A DNA stretch of 64,000 nucleotides, from NCBI GenBank assembly GCA_030737835.1, contig CM060849.1, positions 13,349,716 through 13,413,715 on the forward strand, given 5' to 3'. Made by a program: the position numbers and the translations under genes. Below are positions 35,369 to 46,370 of this stretch, piece by piece. Source of the DNA: Acorus gramineus (Eukaryota; Streptophyta; Magnoliopsida; Acorales; Acoraceae). Below the pieces are notes generated by a model. That model was not told the DNA's origin and did not search any database. It saw only the letters and a program-made list of their open reading frames with translations. Positions within the stretch are counted from its first letter, which is position 1; every line of letters begins with the position of its first letter.

Positions 35369-36475
35369 ATGAGAGCCAAACTCCCAACAAGAAAGCGCCC
35401 GCGCCTCTCCACCGCGATCTCCCCCGCCGGCGACGACGGCCGCCCCCGCCGGGCCCTCCTCGGCGAAGACCTAAGGAAGAAGAGACTCACCTCCTCCTCC
35501 GCCGCCGTCCTCCCTTCCTCCGCCTCCTCCCCCAAGGTCTCCCTCCCTGACCTCACCATCTGCCACGGATGCGGCTCCAAGAACCCCCGCCGCCGGCCCC
35601 GCCCCCTCGAGAGCCACTGGCGGATCGTCCTCCTCTGCGAGGACTGCCTCAAGAGCGTCGGCTCCGCGAAGACCTGCTCGTACTGCCTTGAAAGGATCTC
35701 CACTGAAGAGAAGAAGAAGTCTTTGACCTGCCACGTCTGCTCCCGCCGCGCACACCGCCGGTGTCTTTCAAGGCAATGCCCCTTCGTCGTGCCTCCCGGC
35801 ACCGGTGACGGCCCTTCGTTCACATGCATTGATTGCTGGCTCCCGAAGCGGCCAAGGTTCTATTTCGAGGAGGTGGCGGCGAAGGAGAGGGTGGGACGGA
35901 AGACTGTCATTGCTGAGATCTTGGCTGTTGCGTCCCGGCAACAACCGGCGAAGGTTGTTGGTCCGGCGGGCATTAATGATGGGAAACTCGCATTGCTGCT
36001 GCACCGAGAGATCAATGGGTCGCCGAGGGTCTCGAGGAAGGATGTGGTTTGTACGGAGAACAGGGTGCAGTTTGAGTGCGAGGAGAGGCAGACGAGCTGT
36101 TCTGATAGGGTTGAGATGGGGTTTGATCTGTTCCGGTTGAAGTATTGTAGGAGGAAGTCGATGGTGAAAGGGGAGGGAGGAGATCGGTTTCAGTTGAAGT
36201 ATTATAGGAGGGGGCCACGGTTGGAAGCGGAGGCACCGGATCGCTTTTGTTTGAAGTATCAGAGGAGAAGGCCAAGGTTGGAAGCAGAGGCACCGGATCG
36301 GTTTCGTTTGAAATATCAGAGGAGAAGGGCGTGGGTGGGAGCAGAAGGGGGGATGGGGAATGGGACTCTGTCTGTATGCAGGTCACAGAACTGCTCTGAT
36401 GGTGTGCAGCAATCTGGTTTGGTTACTGTTGATGCTGTTGCATGCTCAAATGGGCTGTCGGTGCACATGCAGTGA
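35369..36475 (+). CDS. Cys-rich zinc-binding protein, PHD/RING-like, with C-terminal repeats
   Basis: This is an intronless ORF of 368 residues with a GC-rich 5' end. Seven Cys pairs or singles fall at 65/68, 90/93, 103/106, 121/124, 132, 137 and 153/156, with His129 in an RRAHRRC context. This spacing fits two or more zinc sites of the PHD/RING/FYVE kind, though I cannot assign a named family. The N-terminus is basic (KLPTRKRPRL), a likely nuclear localisation signal. The C-terminus carries four tandem 19-residue units of the form D-R-F-x-L-K-Y-x-R-R, encoded by a 57-bp repeat. A role in chromatin or transcription is plausible but inferred. The first ATG after the telobox tract was chosen. 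Further 3'UTR exons may exist downstream. Confidence 0.78.
   Translation: MRAKLPTRKRPRLSTAISPAGDDGRPRRALLGEDLRKKRLTSSSAAVLPSSASSPKVSLPDLTICHGCGSKNPRRRPRPLESHWRIVLLCEDCLKSVGSAKTCSYCLERISTEEKKKSLTCHVCSRRAHRRCLSRQCPFVVPPGTGDGPSFTCIDCWLPKRPRFYFEEVAAKERVGRKTVIAEILAVASRQQPAKVVGPAGINDGKLALLLHREINGSPRVSRKDVVCTENRVQFECEERQTSCSDRVEMGFDLFRLKYCRRKSMVKGEGGDRFQLKYYRRGPRLEAEAPDRFCLKYQRRRPRLEAEAPDRFRLKYQRRRAWVGAEGGMGNGTLSVCRSQNCSDGVQQSGLVTVDAVACSNGLSVHMQ
36125..36352 (+). repeat. Four 57-bp tandem units in the zinc-finger coding region
   Basis: Units start at 36125, 36182, 36239 and 36296. Each codes for a basic 19-residue repeat with an LKY(C/Y/Q)RR core. Units 2-4 are more alike than unit 1, so expansion ran towards the 3' side. 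The reading frame is kept. Confidence 0.88.
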
Positions 36476-37589
36476 TGGGTTTGAGGTAATAATTTGTGTT
36501 TAGGATTCTTCCTGGCATTTGATTATGGAATATTGGAATGTTAACATTTTGGTTTCAATGATTTCCTGAGATTCTTGTATGTGTTCATGAGCTAAATTTT
36601 ATTCACTCTGGCTTTGAAGTTTTTGGAACTTTGGTTGGTTTGCTGTGTTTTTAATGAATGTGGAATTAGTAATCTCTTGGGAGTATTATTTTCAATGTTG
36701 GGCATGTTTATGTTTTGCCATGTCAAGCCTTCTTGCAAACTTTCCATTCTTAAAGAGAATATTATGAAAACATAGGGGAAGAAATATGTGTTCTTTTGTT
36801 TTTCTGCAGTGTTATGGAAAAGATGGCTTCACATCCCCACCATTTCCACCTCTTCTTGCACTTTATATCCTTGGAATTCCCAAGGATACCATTAACCATT
36901 TTTGCTTCAAGATTCGTGTACATTTTCTTCTCCCTCCGGCAAAGGCAATCATCTCCAATTATCTGGTCACCTCTTCCAAGTCAATGCCATCAATTTGTTT
37001 GGTTTCTCATTAGGTAATTTCAATGGAATATGGTGGAAAATTTTGGGCATCCCTGGTTTGGTTCACACAGTTTCCAGTCGATTCCTCCTGAAGTAGTTTA
37101 CAATGTGTCTTATTGTTTTCCATTTAACTGTATTAAATTATGAAATCATGTTTGGGTTTGTCTAATATAGCCACCATAATATAATCACATCATTTTGCAT
37201 AAAAAAAAAAAATATAATCACATCATCACCATTCACCGCTGTCACTTAATGGATGTTGTTGATGTTGGATCTGAAAGGAGGAGGCCAAAGCAAGATAGAT
37301 ATGTATTTATGTATGTAAGATTTTGTTTTCTTGGATAATCAAGCAAGCCAAACATGTTCCACAAACATGTGGAGAACGTTTAATACTGTGGAAAATGTTT
37401 TCTTTCCACAATAATCAATCAGCAAAGAGACCATTGAAAAAATTCTGAAAATAGTTTTTGGAAATTCTAATATGCATCAAACATCACATTTGATGTTTAC
37501 TTTAGGTTGTCCAAAGTCATAATTAAATGGACCCAAAGTGAATGCCAATGGAAATCATCACTCTCTATGATTGACACCAAGGATTGAAA
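36476..37589. other. Downstream region of the zinc-finger gene
   Basis: Probable 3'UTR and intergenic DNA. A CTGCAG acceptor-like site near 36810 could mark a 3'UTR exon. Nothing else is recognised. Confidence 0.35.
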
Positions 37590-38210
37590 GATTTTTATTT
37601 ATTTATTTGGATGGAAGGTGGGAGTCTACCATCAGAAATGTTATTCATCTAGGACAAAGCGCCCAGTAAAACCTGCGGGCAAGGCATCTACAACTTACAT
37701 AAAGAAACTAGAGGAAAGGAAGGGGAGAAGGAAAAGGGGAATAAACAAGTGCAAACCCCACACCCACTAAAATTCTATCTTTCCTTAGAAGATTATAAAT
37801 TCAGCCCCAATGCAGTTTGATTACCAGTTTACAAACCTAGTAATGATTTTACATGTATTTTCAAAATACAAAGTGTGCCTTGAAATCTAACTTCATTATG
37901 AGTTGACCATATTCCACAGCAAACAGGTAGAATTGTTATTTATGAAAAATTAACAGTGATGCTCCTCTCCCCCTTCTTTTTCATTGTTTATCCCCTTTCC
38001 CACATCTGCTCCAATGACCCAATGTCACCATTGAAACTGTATGCCCAATCCCCCTCCATCCATATCATCTTGCTGAGTGAGCAAATAGAGAATATATGGT
38101 CAGTAGATTCTGTCTCACTCTTATGCAGAACACAGGTCAAATGTGCATTGTTCACCCACTTTGCTTTGTAAGTTCCTGATAAGGAGTTTCTCCTGATAAA
38201 TTAACTGCGT
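37590..38210 (-). mobile_element. LINE 3'-end fragment, minus strand
   Basis: The minus strand reads ETESTDHIFSICSLSKMIW near 38130-38070, the zinc-binding tail of plant LINE reverse transcriptases. A 3'UTR follows with CCCACCTTCCATCC and an AAAT-type tail at about 37590-37610. 5'-truncated and broken. Confidence 0.65.
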
Positions 38211-40429
38211 GGAAGCTTGAACCTTATAATTGGAACGATTTGAAACCTTAATCGATACACGGCTTTTATCAATATTTTAATAAACTTAGTTTTAAGTGTC
38301 TTCCAAACACACACACACACACACACACAGCTTTAAGAGAGAAAACTATATTCCGAGTCTCTGCCACCTTTTTGATGATTGAAGTACCTATTTGATTTCT
38401 TGGATCTAAACCTAAATTAGGCCAAGTGAACAACTAACTTCTAACCTAACTTTGAAATTCTAGGGATTTCCCACCAAAATTGGTTTTTAAAATATTTCTG
38501 AAACATTTTAAGAATCCTAAAGTAATAGCTAGATTTTTTTAAATCCTCCCAAAGTTTTGCCTAAAAAAACTTAGGCATACTACTCCGTTGATTAAAATAA
38601 ATTACTATCTTTTGGTTTGATCTTCTCTCTAGGTTTAAATCACATCTCAATTGGTTCTCAAAGTGCTCACTTTTTTTTTCTGTTGGACCTCGGTAGGGTT
38701 CCATGAGGATGTTAGATGCATAATATTGTATTAGTAGGTGCAGAAAAATGCCTTTAGAATATGTCAATCCAGATATGTCCTTCCTTGGATTATAATATTT
38801 TTTTGCTTGTTTGCGTGGATTTGCAAGTAAGAAATCAAAGTATGCTCACACACCCTCTCCTGTTGCCCCTCCAGCAAAGTCCGTATGTAAGCCTTTCACT
38901 TTTCTGCTGCTTGCCGGTTCGACAATCTGATTGTACTGTTTGTTTCTTTTTCCACCCTTGGTTCCATAAAGGTATAGAAATTGTGATCATCATTTATAGA
39001 GGCCGTCTCAGCCAAAGTTATATGTTTGCTGCTCGTTTAGTGATATACATTTTCATTTTCAAATTATCTGAGATCTGCAATTTTGGATCCAATTGGAAAG
39101 GGCATTATAGCATATTATCTCCTTCCCTTGGCGTCTTGTTGAACCCTATGTGTTCTCTTGTTTTACTTATCTACTTAATTGTTGGTTTTGTTTTTCGTGT
39201 TCTGTGGATATGTTACTCCAGCTTAATGAGCAAACCACCCTTTCCCATCACTTTTTTTTTTTTGTTGGGGGGGGGGGGTTATATCTGAACCCCCCACAAT
39301 ACTGGCAATGTGTGAATCTCCATTACGGAAGAAGGCCGACACACTCTTCAGTCTCCTCGATTAGAGATTTACGAAAAGATGACTGAGAAGCTGAAGACCC
39401 TTGTTCTCCAAACCACATCATATTTATTGAGGAGATTGATGGCAGCATTTTGCAGAAGACATCAACAGATCCCTCCTTAGATTAGGGCATCACACCACAG
39501 TATCCTCCTCTACTTCAAAGGCTCTGTGCAGATTATCCTTTCTACATGGTGCTACGGCTAACAACTGGGGAAAAGATCAGCTGGCCTTTTTTTTTGCTGG
39601 AGCCATCTGTTCGACCAGAATTTTATGTGCGGTCCATTTCCCACCACATGGTTCATCATAGAATGCAGCTTCATTTTTATGGGATTGGCTGGCAGATTTG
39701 GTGCCCTTTGTGTGGTGGAAGGGTTGGGAATTGGTTAAGATATTATATAGGGTACTTGTGTATGAAAAGGGTGTCCACCTTTTTCTTGGACTTCCGCCAT
39801 TGATTTAATAAAATTTTGGTGGTAAGCTCCTGCATTTTTTAAAAAAGTTTTGATACACCCAGCCCTAGAAATAGTCCCACTTTTAGCCTCCTGGAGGTCT
39901 TATAGTACAGAAGGGATTCCCAAAAAAAAATGGTTTTGATACACCCAACCCTACTTGACAGTGAAATTCCAAAAAAAAAAAACCCTAGTTGTTTGGAGGC
40001 TCAAGTTTTTTGTCTGTATAAATTTATATGATATGTCAGATGCCACATTGAATCCATGTTAGGACCCTTAATTTGGATGACTTGGCTTTTTCTGATTTAT
40101 ATGATTATACCCCATGAGTAATACAGAAGGTTGAACCTTGAAGTAAGTAAGATTAATATGAGCATTTTTTCACATTTGTTAGATGCATTGGCCTTAAAGT
40201 CCATATTTGGATTCATTCCCAAAAAAATTTTAAAAGGAAAATGTTATGGAAAATGGGATGCTAGCAGTCCTTTATAAATAAACTTCCATTGACTATTGTG
40301 TTACCCTTTTTATCGCCCATTGAGGCATGCAGTTGAAGGTATACTCCATGATTTTTTCTTCATTACATGGTGTACAACTCAGTGTACTGTTGTTAAACAG
40401 GAATAATTTAATTTAACCTTCATCTCCAT
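38211..40429. other. Intergenic, unclassified repeats
   Basis: An AC microsatellite lies at 38307-38329 and a T/G homopolymer junction at 39252-39278. ORFs such as 38761-39288 and 39546-39803 show no recognisable domain. LINE-tail-like A runs occur near 39920 and 39970. Possibly decayed LINE, not provable by eye. Confidence 0.35.
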
Positions 40430-42690
40430 GATGGTGGATAAAGATTTGCTTGCTTCAATTCCACCTTCATATCCTTTATTCCAACAAAAAATGGTGTGGA
40501 ATGAATAGGGACTGTCGTCCAATCAATGAAGCATGCAAAATCATCGTCAAAGTGTTAGATCGACAACTTAGAAGAGTGACCAGCTATTTGGTGGACGATT
40601 GTCAGCCTTCATTTGAGATGAGTCATTCTTGATGTGTTTTTGGTGACATGCAAGTGTGTAAGTAGGGGTACACAATTATAATAGGAATGACCTCCTTTGC
40701 ACTCTCGACTTCGAGAAAGCATACAATTTTGTGAGGTGGCTTCTTGACAAGATGGATGAGATGTCTTCAAGATTTCATTACCATAATTTGCACGTCCATT
40801 CTTGTCATGAAAAAACAGTGGGCTACTTCAACATGGGGAAAAGTCTTCACAAAGGGGTTCCACTCTTCTTATCACAAAGGTGCTAAGGAAGACGATGTCC
40901 AAGGGAGTGTCTTACCAGTTGGACAAGTGGCTTGGAGGTCTCATGGGATGGCTTCTGGATTTCTCACGTCCAATATACAGATGACACTATAATTCTTTGC
41001 GATGATTGGGAAGAAATTTAGAATCTCTGAAGTCTGTGAATAAATGCTTTGCGATGACTCCAGTTAAAGGTGAATTTTACAGTTTAGCAATTTGGTTGGC
41101 GTTCATATGTCTTTTGAGGATGAATACTCACAAGCTAGGTTTATGGGTTGTCACATTGCAAGCTTCCCCATTAAATATCTTGTTCTTCCACTTCACATGG
41201 AATTAGGCTTGTCAATGGTTAGGGTCTTGACCCGGACGGACCTGAATCCGAATCCAACCTGCTAAGAGGCATAGAAAACCCGAGACCTGAAATGAATTTG
41301 ATCTGAAGGACCTTATCATTTAGGGACCTGATGGACACCCCCCTCTCTAAACCTATTGACATTCTGAACCATCAGGATCGTCCAACATAAGATCATCAGA
41401 CAAAAAAAAAAAAGTCTCGTTCACTCACTGAGAAAAGGTTCAACGAATCCATGGTTATGGTCGTCCACAATGAAGGGTTCCTATAGCCCACAACCAATTT
41501 CTCATGTCTTTGGGCTTGGGGAAATGGTTGTGGAGGTTTCTGGCGGACCTGAAATCTCTATGATTTATAGTTTTCCGGGAGAAATATAATGTGGGTGTTT
41601 GTAGATTGTCAGCAGTGTCAAATACAAGTGTTCTTATCTTTGTGGTGTGGAAGCATATTCTTGAGATGACCATTGTTGTGGAGGAGCTTGTGTTAAATTG
41701 TCAGCAATGGCGTGACAATTTGATTCATTCCCCACCGCTCATTTCCTTAACCTCTATAAGGTGATGATAGACAAAGATGATTTAATATGTGATTTATTCA
41801 CTAGTTGGAAACCAAGATTTCGTTGATATTTAAATAATGTGGAGGCAGAGGTCTTTTCCCTTTTAGCATCTTTTCAAAAGGTGGATTTGGATTTGGAAAA
41901 AGAAGACATGGTGCTATGGAAATGCATTTCCCAATTTGAATTTTATGTGAATCATCATTCATTCATTCATAGAAGGCTAAATTTAATTCCTCATTGTGAA
42001 ATGTACTCCCCTCAGTTTGCTAATCTATTATGTGGTGTTGTTTCTTCTTTCAAAATTTGATGCTTTATGCGATTGTCTTTCCAAGACAAATTTCTCACAA
42101 AGACGAGTCAATTGAAGTGGGCTCTATAATGGGAAAATTGCTTGTGAATTTGTGGGATTGAAAATGTGACTAGAGATTATCAATTTCATGGATGCCTGCA
42201 TAGTGCTAGAACATGGAACAAGGTTGGCTTACCACTTGAGGTGGGATATGATTTCCAATAACTTAGAAAAGATGTGGAGAAGAGGGGCAAAAAGGTGACT
42301 GAAGCAACAAAGTAAAACTCTAAGGACTTGTCCTGCATGCAATGTTTTGAAGCACAAGGATCATGTGGAACTAGAGCATCTTCCGAAGGAATTGGGTCTA
42401 TGATGAAAACATTTAGATCTTCGTGTCTCTTGGAGTGTACTCGACATCAAAAGTTATGGGGGACGAATGGAGAGGGTTGTAGAAATTAAGTATTAGGCTG
42501 GTGTGTGTCTTTAATTTTCAGTACTTATTTATTTCTTTATTATTATATTTTTTTTTATTTTCTTAGTGATCACTTGTTTCTGTTTTGTTTGGGGTCATGT
42601 TCATTCATATATTACTGTAGTTTATGGCATAGTTATTAATCTGTATGCTTAATCACTTTTTTTTTTTTTCAAAAAAAAAAAAAAACCATC
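40430..42690 (+). mobile_element. LINE remnant with reverse transcriptase and C-terminal domains
   Basis: The RT core is readable: RDCRPIN near 40510, VLDRQLRR, LVDDCQPSF near 40590, DFEKAYN near 40715, and YTDDTIIL near 40975 (the YADD catalytic box, here YTDD). Later segments give FPNLYKV, LLASFQKVDLDLEKEDMVLW near 41860-41920 and a C-terminal tail. It ends in an A run at about 42671-42685. Many stops and shifts break it. It seems to be of the same family as the remnants at 5990 and 44180. Confidence 0.8.
41208..41400. mobile_element. Possible hAT end fragment inside the LINE
   Basis: TTAGGCTTGTCAATGG followed by repeated CCGAATCC/CCCGAGACC words resembles the ends of the nested hAT element at 60531 (TAAGCCTGCCAATTATCCG). 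Only one end is visible. Confidence 0.35.
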
Positions 42691-44179
42691 TTCATGGCTA
42701 GTCAAGCATGCAATCATAGATCTTTGGACTTTGACTACCATATAAATTCTGGATATTTATGGATAGTTTGATATTGGTAGTGATAATACTGAAAAACTGT
42801 TGCACCTGCTGATAATAAAAGATTCAACTGGAAACAAAAAATCACTTGCCCAAAAAAAACTCAAAACAACTCTTCTTTGCATATCCATGTGACCCTGACT
42901 TTCTGTAGATTTGATATTCTCAGTCAGTAACATCAAATGAAAGCTAGCTATCCGTGCTATATGTGTTGTGAATGTTCAGATGCTTATGCAAGTGAATATG
43001 TGCATTGTTTCAATTGTATCTTCCCTATGTAACTTTGCTTGCGTAATTGAATGTCTCTGATATGTCAGTTGTCTTCTCCCTTGCAGAGAGCTTCAGATTT
43101 GTACATCCCCAACAATGGCTGTTGGTTAAACTAACAAGGAATCACTGTAGTTCATAATTGTCCCACCATTACTGTAAGTTCTCATTTGTTCTGAATCATC
43201 TATTAGGGGAAAATCCCAAACAAATGCTTGGCTGAATTCTCCAGATCTCTTTTAGCAGAAGTTTGATGAGGATTAATCGTGGTACATAAAAATTTTATTG
43301 CCCAGTGACTGTTCTTTGTTTTCCACCATTTTACATTTGTCGTGTTTGGCTGATATATCTGATATATCGTTTATGAGATTCATATACTCTTAGTTTTCCC
43401 TAATCAACAACAATTATAATGGTGGAATCATGATTTAAATTTACTGAAACAGGTCCATTAAGCTCAAATCTGGATATCCACCAGTAGTTGAAGATAGGCT
43501 TGTACTAAGAAACTCTGTTTAAGACCATTCATCTGTACGACGACACGCGACTGAATTCCTAAACTAAGACAAATATAAGACAAAGTAACATACATAAACA
43601 TGGGATTTTGGTGTTTTAAGTCTTGAGGTTATATTTTTTAATCCCAAAATTTGTTGGGGAAAACCTTGAATACATGTAGTCATTCACAAACTCTGAGCAT
43701 CAGATGAGTGATGAGCCTCGAGACTTACAGAGACATATCTATGACTTTAACCAAACAATCTAACTCCATGTAGGTTTAGGCTTTGAATTTAATATATAGG
43801 TTTTTCTTATTCTAAAACTGGGGATAGATGAAATCTCGCATTTGATAAACCAAATATAGGAATTGAGAAAAAGACCTGGTTATTTCTTGACGGATTGAAT
43901 TTTTTATAGCTTTGTTGATGCAGATTGAGTTCAAGTACATGACCTGATAAGCACTACATCTGATCCAAGACGTGAGTCTTATAATGTGGATTGTCATTAT
44001 GGACTGCAATTTTCTGACAGCTAGAAGATATTTTATTATGAGGTGGTTTGTCATCACGACCGTTGATCTTTTGGCTGCTAGAACATCCATATCATCGCTA
44101 CTAATCTACGTAGTTATGACGCTTATTGCATGATGGATCTTTGTTACTTTGACCGCTATAGCTATAACATAAGAGGTGA
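42691..44179. other. Intergenic, nothing recognised
   Basis: No ORF, repeat end or RNA gene that I can support. A CTTGCAG acceptor-like site at 43081-43087 could belong to an unseen 3'UTR exon. Confidence 0.35.
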
Positions 44180-44989
44180 AGAATGTCACCTCTTCTTGCA
44201 GCTCTCCAAGAGGTGGAACTTAACTTGGAAGAGCTTGGTGTCTTGAAATTTGTCACATTGTAACGGCTTCTCCATGAAGTCCCTTTATAGAAAGCTTAAC
44301 AAGAATCCTGCCCAAAACATTCCTACCACCCGGTTTGAATGCCTTATATGGGGAGCTCTCGCGCCATTGAAGATCCGGTGTTTTGTGCGGCTTCTGACAA
44401 GGTCAATCAGTTGAAATGGGCACAGGTGGTAATGATATTTGCTAGAATTGCGAGGTGGAACAATATTCAAGGGACATCTTTCTTTGGGTGTCAGTTTAGC
44501 GTGAAGATATGGGAAGTGGTGGTTTGAACCTTGGATCCCGATTCTTCGATGTTTTTTCAATGAGCTTGAAGGAATATGATGTTAGTTCTGGAATATGTGA
44601 TTGAAGCAACCTTGCAAAAAAACCTGTAAATGGATGCAGGTGATGGTGTCCATTTGAGACGAGTGGAGGCATATATGGTAAAAGATAACTAGAAAGATGA
44701 AGTTTTCATATGGCTTATGTACCATGAAAGATTGTTTACCAAGGGGTACCCCTCGATGTGGAGACCGGAGGAATCAGAGACGTGCATTCTATGCGAACCA
44801 GAGCTAGAGACTGTCATGCACCTCTTCTGGGAGTGCTGTGTTGCAAAGGATCTACGGATGAAGGTAGGGACAACAATGGGGGTTGATGCAGATATCATAG
44901 TCTTAAGTTTTATGGACGCACGAGATCAAACGTACCAGAAGAAAGGAAGAAAAGATGATCGAATGGCTACGGGAAACCACAACTTCGGA

Positions 44990-45475
44990 AGGTCATAACT
45001 TTCAAACCATAGATCGGAATCGTTATTTCTATATATCATGTGTTCTTATTGATGAGCCTATAAAAGTAGTCGCTATGCCGCTACGACAATTTTTGGATCA
45101 CTTTGAGATCATCTTGGCGGTTTAATTGATAGTTGAAAGTTATTTTAACTATTTTTAGTGATTTTTGTCTCTTTTAGAGATTCAGAGATTTGTTGAGATT
45201 CTAGTTTGTTGGAATTCTCTCATCAATAAATAAACTCTCTGATTACAAAATCATTTGAGACTGATGATTTGAAATCCATTTCTTTATTTTTTCTATTGTT
45301 TTTGTTACTCTTGGTGGAATAGTAGATTCATAGAATCTCATCGGTCTGACATTCTCTATGAATAATCAACAGATTCATTTGAGCTTATAGATCTCACATC
45401 CCTTTATGCGTGAAGGTTGATCAGAGATCTGTGTAAGAGCGTGCCCTACGCTACATCAAGATGGTACAATTTTTT
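44990..45475 (+). mobile_element. LTR-like block (possible copia LTR, fossil)
   Basis: The block has a polyadenylation-type AATAAATAAA near 45225. It ends in CTACGCTACATCA, followed by AGATGGTACA, reminiscent of a copia LTR 3' end and a Met-tRNA primer site. No internal genes are attached. Boundaries are uncertain. Confidence 0.4.
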
Positions 45476-45766
45476 TTTGATGAGGGAGGAGATTTGAATA
45501 TCAATGAGAGTTATCCTTCAGCGTGCTCAAAACAACAAAGAAACCATGATCATCCAATCAATATTTTGAACGGGTACATGGGCGTTGTGGAGGACACATA
45601 ACGAGATTATTTTCAAGGGTACATGGAGAATATTTGGGAGATGGTGGTAGGGGAACATCTGGTGGATTATATCTGGGGCATGGGTGGTGGAGTTCTTGGG
45701 GGGCAAGCTCTTCATCATGACCTAGTTGCCTGGGGGCTTTTGGGGTTGTATTTGTTTCTCAAAAGT

Positions 45767-46212
45767 AGAGCTGTAACTCAGGTAGATTGGGTTCAGACCG
45801 AATTCTAAACTATTCAACCCTAATCCAATCCAACCCGATTTTTAATCCGAATTGGACTAAACCGAACCCAACCCGCAATTAAAAAAATCAACCTGACCCA
45901 ATCCGATTTTTAAACATAATGTGCAAATTAAATAAACCAACCCGACTTAACCAGTAAAATTAATTAGGTTTATCTAAAATTTGAACGGTCCAGATTAGGA
46001 GCTACAAAATGAACGATCATGATATTTTTTGAACTATTAATTTACGGGTTCGAGTTGGGTCGGATTGTGAGTGAGGTCAATCCAAACCCAACCCGATTTG
46101 TGAGTCAACCCGAATTAGTGAACCCGAACCCGATTTGACCAACTCAACCCATATAAAAATTAGGTTCAACCTATCGGGTTCGGATTTAATCTGACCTAAG
46201 GTGTAGTCCTAC
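45767..46212. mobile_element. hAT-like element in the LINE 3' tail
   Basis: Direct repeats TCAAAAGT flank it exactly (45759-45766, 46213-46220). Ends AGAGCTGTAACTCAGGT and (complement) GTAGGACTACACCTTAGGT are degenerate inverted repeats. The body is rich in AACCCGA/TCGGGTT words. No transposase. Confidence 0.75.
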
Positions 46213-46262
46213 TCAAAAGTATTGATGGGATACCCACCAAAAAAAAAAAAAAAAAAAAAAAA

Positions 46263-46357
46263 CGACGACGGGGGGCGACGACGGGGGGTCGACGACGGGG
46301 GGGCGTCGACGGGGGGCGACGACGTCGACGGGGTCGACCACGGGGGGGTGACGACGA
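46263..46357. repeat. GC-rich CGACGACGGGGGG low-complexity block
   Basis: About 95 bp made of GACGACG and G5-7 runs directly follow the A24 tail. TATTGATGGGAT lies on both sides (46219-46230 and 46359-46370). Composition is unlike anything nearby. Confidence 0.85.
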
Positions 46358-46370
46358 CTATTGATGGGAT

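Larger units (their letters stand above)
44180..46262 (+). mobile_element. LINE remnant split by two later insertions
   Basis: ORF2 C-terminal segments are readable: LAALQEVELNLEE near 44195, GFSMKSLYRKL near 44265, LAPLKIRCFVRLLTR near 44360, and a zinc-binding tail CILCEPELETVMHLFWEC near 44785-44840. After an LTR-like block, the final tail ALWRTHNEIIFKG lies near 45585-45620. The 3'UTR is interrupted by a hAT element at 45767-46212. It then resumes as CTCAAAAGTATTGATGGGAT and ends in A24 (46239-46262). Confidence 0.78.

Noticed and set aside
35140-35829. Minus-strand ORF of 229 codons over the zinc-finger gene
   Set aside because: It is a shadow of the GC-rich coding strand and has no recognisable domain.
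36786-37096. Overlapping small ORFs after the zinc-finger gene
   Set aside because: Short, mutually overlapping and without any known motif; probably 3'UTR or chance.
39250-39990. Possible further LINE or gene fragment
   Set aside because: A-rich tails and some tail-like sequence are present, but no diagnostic RT or zinc-binding motif could be read.
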